Of a DNA stretch of 64,000 nucleotides, positions 58,901-64,000 are shown one piece after another (positions within the stretch are counted from its first letter, which is position 1; each line of letters starts with the position of its first letter). The notes under the pieces were generated by a model. That model was given only the letters and a program-made list of their open reading frames with translations, was not told the DNA's origin and made no database searches. Origin of the DNA: Scatophagus argus (Eukaryota; Chordata; Actinopteri; Scatophagidae); contig NC_058497.1 of the NCBI RefSeq assembly GCF_020382885.2, positions 22,684,330 through 22,748,329 on the forward strand, given 5' to 3'. Made by a program: the position numbers and the translations under genes.

Positions 58901-61900
58901 ATGTAATAAATTTAAAGCAATAAAAATAAAAGTACAAAAGCTGCATATGCCGTACAACCACATCCCCCCTTATTTTCTTTGTATCTTATCTGAAACTAGC
59001 TCTCAAGGTCTAAGTAAAGCTGCAAAGAGAAAAAAGCCGATATCTTCCAAGATCAAGCTTCTTGGCTTCTATCAAGGCTTCTATATTATTATGTTGTTAA
59101 AATGTCCTATGACAAGCACTGCATGAATCTAAAGCTATACTGAATCCCACAAGGATGTCTTAAACTTTTCCCTGTCAAGATCAGCCCAAGTCTTGCTCTC
59201 ATCACCTAACCACAGAGATAATTAGTGGAAAAAGACAATTCAACAGGGAGCCTGGAAATCCTTTTTAAAGATAAGACATCTTATGATTTTTTTTGTTTCA
59301 GACTACATCTCCTGTCAGCACCGCCCTTGACTAAATCCATGACTAAGGAGCTCCTTCAGACAGGAAGTAATATCATGTCAGCATTGAGATCTTCTTATAG
59401 ATACCGATATTTATAATGAGGATCAGTTGAGTTTGTTATCTCTGCCAGGGATACGCCTGAAGTGGATTCATGTGCTTTATCGCCACCGTATGTGTGTGTC
59501 TGTCCTTAGCTAATCTCACATTCTACGGGAGCCCTGTGCATGATATTTTGTGTGCACATTTATGGCTCTATGCTGCTCTTGTGGTTGGAGTGATTCACAA
59601 GTGACTACTCTGTTTTAAACTGCCACTGACTCCTAACTGACCAGTAGGGGTCGCATGTGATGAACAACCGTTTCAGTGTGGAATCTCGCTTCCTTGAAGT
59701 ACAACATACACGGCGGTCACTGTAGTGTTGCCACACTCTTGTCGCCATTTTCACTTTTAAACTGACATTTCACATGACTGGGGTGTTGGACCACGCATAT
59801 CATCTCCTCTTCATTATTCTCACGCATACACACCAGACACACAACCTGCCCTGCACACCTTGTGTCCCACCCACATGCTCCCAGACACACCTGATGGGAG
59901 ATCTGTACTCTACTGAGTGCACTGTTCTAGTTTTGTTTCGCATATCAATTCTTTGTGAATTCTAATAGGCAGTCTGGTGTTTAGCTTTTTTTACAACAAT
60001 TCTGCATCATCAAACCCAAGACTGATGAAGTGAAGATTGAAGGGATAGCTCACAACAGAGAGGGAAAGACCTGAAACATGAGCTCAGTCCGGTGCTCAGT
60101 GGCACTTTTGACTCAGAGAACAGTGAATACACTGGGTGAAAACACAATTAAAGTACAATCCATCATGTCAGTTCACCCTTCAAAATGACTCCATGAAGTC
60201 ACCGTTGAACTGCAGTGCATAGCAGATACTATCAGTCAGAAAATGTATTACAATGTAAAAACAAAAATACAAGAATTCTCAAGTTATAATCTGCCATGAA
60301 TACTAGAATAATAAAAGATTAGAGATTAGTTTCTTTAAGAACAAATCAACTGTTTTGAAGATTCTGTGTAAAAAAAACTCTTCATTTACTGTCATATTAA
60401 ATGCAAATGTTTTGATTTCATTTTGCTGTGCAGTCATTATTTCTAAATAAAACATGGCAAAATATCAATAATACACATTACTGCTGATTTCCAATGCTTC
60501 CATGAACTGAACCAGTAACTCAGTTATGTGTGATGCTGCTGCCTGTATATATATATAAAAAAAGCTAAATATTACTTCTGCAAAATGTAAGAAGCTGATA
60601 TTCAAGGTGGATGGTTGCTGCCTTCAAACAGGTAAAGACTGACCTCTCCAGGTCTGTCTCGTGGAATTCTGGTGATCAGGAAAAAAAGTAATTACTTTCC
60701 GAAAGATTGTTTTAATGGGGTTTCTGCTTTATTGGGTAGGGCACAGTGGAATGTGAAGGAGCAGACATGAGCATAATGAAAAGAAATACACTTCATTTGC
60801 ATCACCTTATTCATGCATTTTGCTGTTTTTGCGGCATGAAGTGTAAATCTGAAGTGCTGTCAAAGTAATTTTTTTTTGCTCATTGTTATTAGGTGACGTG
60901 TTTTCAAAGCCTATTGTAGTTTCTGTCCTGTTGCAGCGTGCATTGATTAATCAATAATATATTAACTTACAATCTGCCAAGTTTATTATGCAACATCATT
61001 TGCATATCTCCAAGACAATAATTCCATCTTTGATCATCTGGTGTTTTACGTGACTGGATTTGTGCCAAATTTCTGTGCAGCTGGAGAGGTGCTGCCATGC
61101 TGTGCATTGGGGAAACTGTTGTTAAAGCACATGTTATATAAACTGTGCGACTAGTTGCTTAGTTGATCACGGTTTAATTGATCAACTACAATTTTGATAA
61201 TCAGTTAAAAAAAGCTACTCTGTCCAAGATTTTCTCTCTGTTTTCTCTCTTCTGCACCATCTGTTGGTATTATCAAGCAACACAAATCAGTCATGTAACA
61301 CAACTGAAAAGCAATTTAACAATCAGTTTGGCCTTGCTCTGTTTTTTGTGCAACATAATTCAAGAGAGATGGGTAGAAGACAAGGCTTTAAGTATAATCC
61401 AAGGTTAATCTAAGTAGAAAAATCTACTGTACATATTTGTAAGATTGAAGGGTTTTGCTGTGGCACACAGCCCAAACCACTTTCATTGATCCCTTTACTC
61501 CACAGTGTCTTGGTTAGCATATTTGGGGATTTCATAGTATGAATGCAAATGTCAGTTCTGCCTCTGGAGACCATAACTAGCCAAGAATCATCTGATGTCT
61601 GTGCACCCTTTGTAGAACGAGGACAGCTCAAATTATCCAGGGCCATCTGACTCCCATCTGGGTCTGTTTGCACTGATTCTTCACACAAAGCTAGTGGGGG
61701 ACCCCTATGGTGCCCCTAATGTTGAAGATCTTTGAAGGAGATATAATATTGTAAAAATTTCCGAGAGCAGGAATGCCACCCACCAGCTGGACTCCCCCTG
61801 GTACTTTCTTGAGAAAGCGTCCCTGTGGTCTGTTTAAATTTCAAGGCCTTAAAAAAAAAAAAAAACGTCTGACAAAACACACATACACACAAACGGTGTG

Positions 61901-64000
61901 GGCTCAGCTTTAGGCAGTTTACCTCCAATGGATCACAGTTTGTGGGACAAAAAACAGCAATTCTGTGGGAGAGCTCAGGCCCAAGGTTGACATCTTAGTT
62001 GCACAAGAACAGTTAGCAATTTACTGGATGAACTGGAGAGTTGACTGTATTGATGGCTGACAGGAAACAGTTGACCGATGCTGAAACTGGGACAGATTTT
62101 CATTCCTTATTTCAGTTCTGAAAGTCTTGCTTTTTTGCCTGGGAACTTAACAACATCCAGCTCACAAAAATGTATCTGAAACTGAAAAAAGTACAACAGT
62201 AATTTCAGTTCTACATCTCGGTTGGGCAGCCAGCACATATGGTAAATAAACGATTGTTTCAACTCTTGTGGCTTTCTTAATGTGTATTTGTTATAGTTTG
62301 AGGGTTTTATTCCCAAACATTTGGTTCAGCCTTGTGTGAAGCAGACTGTGCCTAATATGTCCTGTAGAGCTGCAGTCAATCTGCTGGTGTGTTATGGTCA
62401 GGGAAGTGTTGTACTTGTGCCTAAGAAGCTGATACACTGTACGTAACCTCAGTGGGATTACTTGCAGTATATCCAAATAAGGCAAGAGCTCCCCGTTTGT
62501 CCATCTGACGTTCTCAGACATGAAGCACTGTAACTGGAGGGGTCAGACAGCCTGCAGATCTCTCCAGATTCTCGGAACAGTGGAAAGTTGCTCAGCCACT
62601 CGTGATGTCTGCCTTTTATCTCACTCTAGTTGGGCTAATGTTTAGTGGAGGATGGGCCGTAGGAGGAGAGAGCTATTAGGAGGAAGTGGTCGGAGGAAAG
62701 AAGACGTAGCGGGAGTGACAGGAGCTATGGCTTTTAAGAATCCATTTTATACACACACAGACTCGGTGCAATAACACTGAGCACTATGATGTGGGGAGGG
62801 AGTGGGAAAGAGATGGCAGCAAAATGTGCTTATTCATTACAGCAGATGCACATGAGGGTTGAGACATGAAGTGACAATAGTTATTAGCCTGGCCAGTGAA
62901 AAGGAAAGCGACTGATGTTCACAGCTCAGTAAAAAGAGAAATAGGTCTACGGAGCTAATTTCCAGCCAAAACGAAAGTTTTACAAATGCCCTGCAGATCA
63001 CTAACAAAAACCATACGGATTGCAAATACAAAACACTTACAAACTAACAAATTAATGTTTTATGAGCATCTGAAAACACTGACATGACTTGGCACAATCT
63101 TTCCGGTGTGCTTCCACATTCGGCATTTTGTGATTGACAAGTTGCTACCACAGCGTGTTATCAACTCCGATCCAATCACGATATCCTCCCCTGCTCCAAC
63201 TTCGTGTCCAAATACGGTTAAACAAGACAGTGACGACCGCAATGCCAAATTTGAAACTTGATTTGATGATTTGGTGATTATACAGTCAATGATTTGGTTT
63301 GGGGATATGCTGGCTTTAGTAGCAGTTAATTAGTCTGGTAGTTAATGTTACTGCAATTTGTTTTGTCACACTATGTGCTTACACCTGCTGCTTCTACATT
63401 TTCTGTACTATTCTATAATGTTCCTATTATTAAAACACCACACATCATGTATGGTCTTGAACAACTAAGGCATTTGCACCTGTGCTGCTGCAGCTCCCCT
63501 TTAATGAATTATGTGAAGTGAAATCCCCACACCATATTACACGGTTTAGCAATGGCCCCCCAACATCCTCTAATACAGAATATCTTTCCCACATGGACTG
63601 TAATAGTTAATCATATTTAAATTACCTCAGTCCATACACGTGTCTTAATCACAATGTATTCAAGATCATACCAAATATCATGTGACATGTTTGTCTTGTA
63701 TATGTATGTTGTCTTTTTTGTACTTCTAAGACTTGCTGTATTTATTTCTGAAGCATGATATATTATGTTGTGAATTCCTTTTATTAAGTACTTTTTCAAC
63801 TTACAAAACAAAATGCATTAGCTTGGTGATGGCATTTTTAAACCGCGTTTTGCTTATTTGTTATTTTTTGGTAGGAAACTAGCTCCACGTAGTTCCCTCG
63901 CGTTGTACGTTGAGGACACAACTGAAGAACAGTAAAATGAATTCTTCTGCAGACCAGTGGCTGTTAAGTCATGTAAAATAAATTGAGATGGTTTAGTGTC
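55993..64000 (-). other. arhgap42: arhgap42 intron extending past the right edge (8 kb)
   Basis: No BAR-domain exon (for example one ending KFRKEQIGAAK) was found, so the upstream exons should be beyond 64,000. It holds an AC repeat at 57266-57301. Open frames up to 161 codons (58064-58549 plus) have no recognisable domain. Confidence 0.75.
57266..57301. repeat. CA microsatellite in arhgap42 intron
   Basis: Near-perfect CA repeat with one GA interruption. Confidence 0.95.

Overview
The window is nuclear DNA of a vertebrate, almost certainly a teleost fish. Five multi-exon genes are recognisable by their protein families, with GT-AG introns that are short for vertebrates. In order they are yap1 (minus strand, 3' part beyond the left edge), cep126 (minus), trpc6 (plus), pgr (plus) and arhgap42 (minus, 5' part beyond the right edge). 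This is the same gene order and relative orientation as the human 11q22 block YAP1-CEP126-TRPC6-PGR-ARHGAP42. The fish origin is inferred from the short N-terminal regions, the compressed introns (trpc6 coding exons fit in 5 kb) and two tRNA-derived SINEs of teleost type.

Layout. 1-11,025: the first three coding exons of yap1, separated by one 1.15-kb and one 9-kb intron, with a compact promoter near 11.6 kb. 11.7-15.4 kb: intergenic DNA, with no trace seen of CFAP300, which lies here in human. 15,852-24,448: complete cep126 (11 coding exons, 1,027 residues) with a bidirectional-looking GC-richer start region near 24.5-24.8 kb. 24.8-27.4 kb: spacer between two divergent genes, possibly holding non-coding first exons of trpc6. 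27,421-32,451: trpc6 (11 coding exons, 823 residues), with a SINE in intron 7. 34,385-38,818: pgr (8 coding exons, 671 residues), the nuclear progestin receptor. 38.8-41.5 kb: convergent 3' ends. 41,510-55,992: 19 coding exons of arhgap42 from the C-terminal half of the BAR domain to the SH3 domain. 56-64 kb: intron of arhgap42.

All exon coordinates were worked out by hand from reading frame, splice-site dinucleotides and phase agreement. Each reconstructed CDS stays open across every junction, which is strong internal support. The genes are not a functional operon. They are a conserved neighbourhood of independent genes: a Hippo-pathway coactivator, a ciliary/centrosomal protein, a diacylglycerol-gated cation channel, a steroid receptor and a RhoA-directed GAP. 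I found no prokaryotic features, CRISPR array or new biological system. The most useful observations are a cysteine in the Pgr ligand pocket that predicts mifepristone insensitivity, a missing segment before the arhgap42 SH3 domain, an X-box-like motif and an overlapping upstream ORF at cep126, and possible 5' exons of trpc6.
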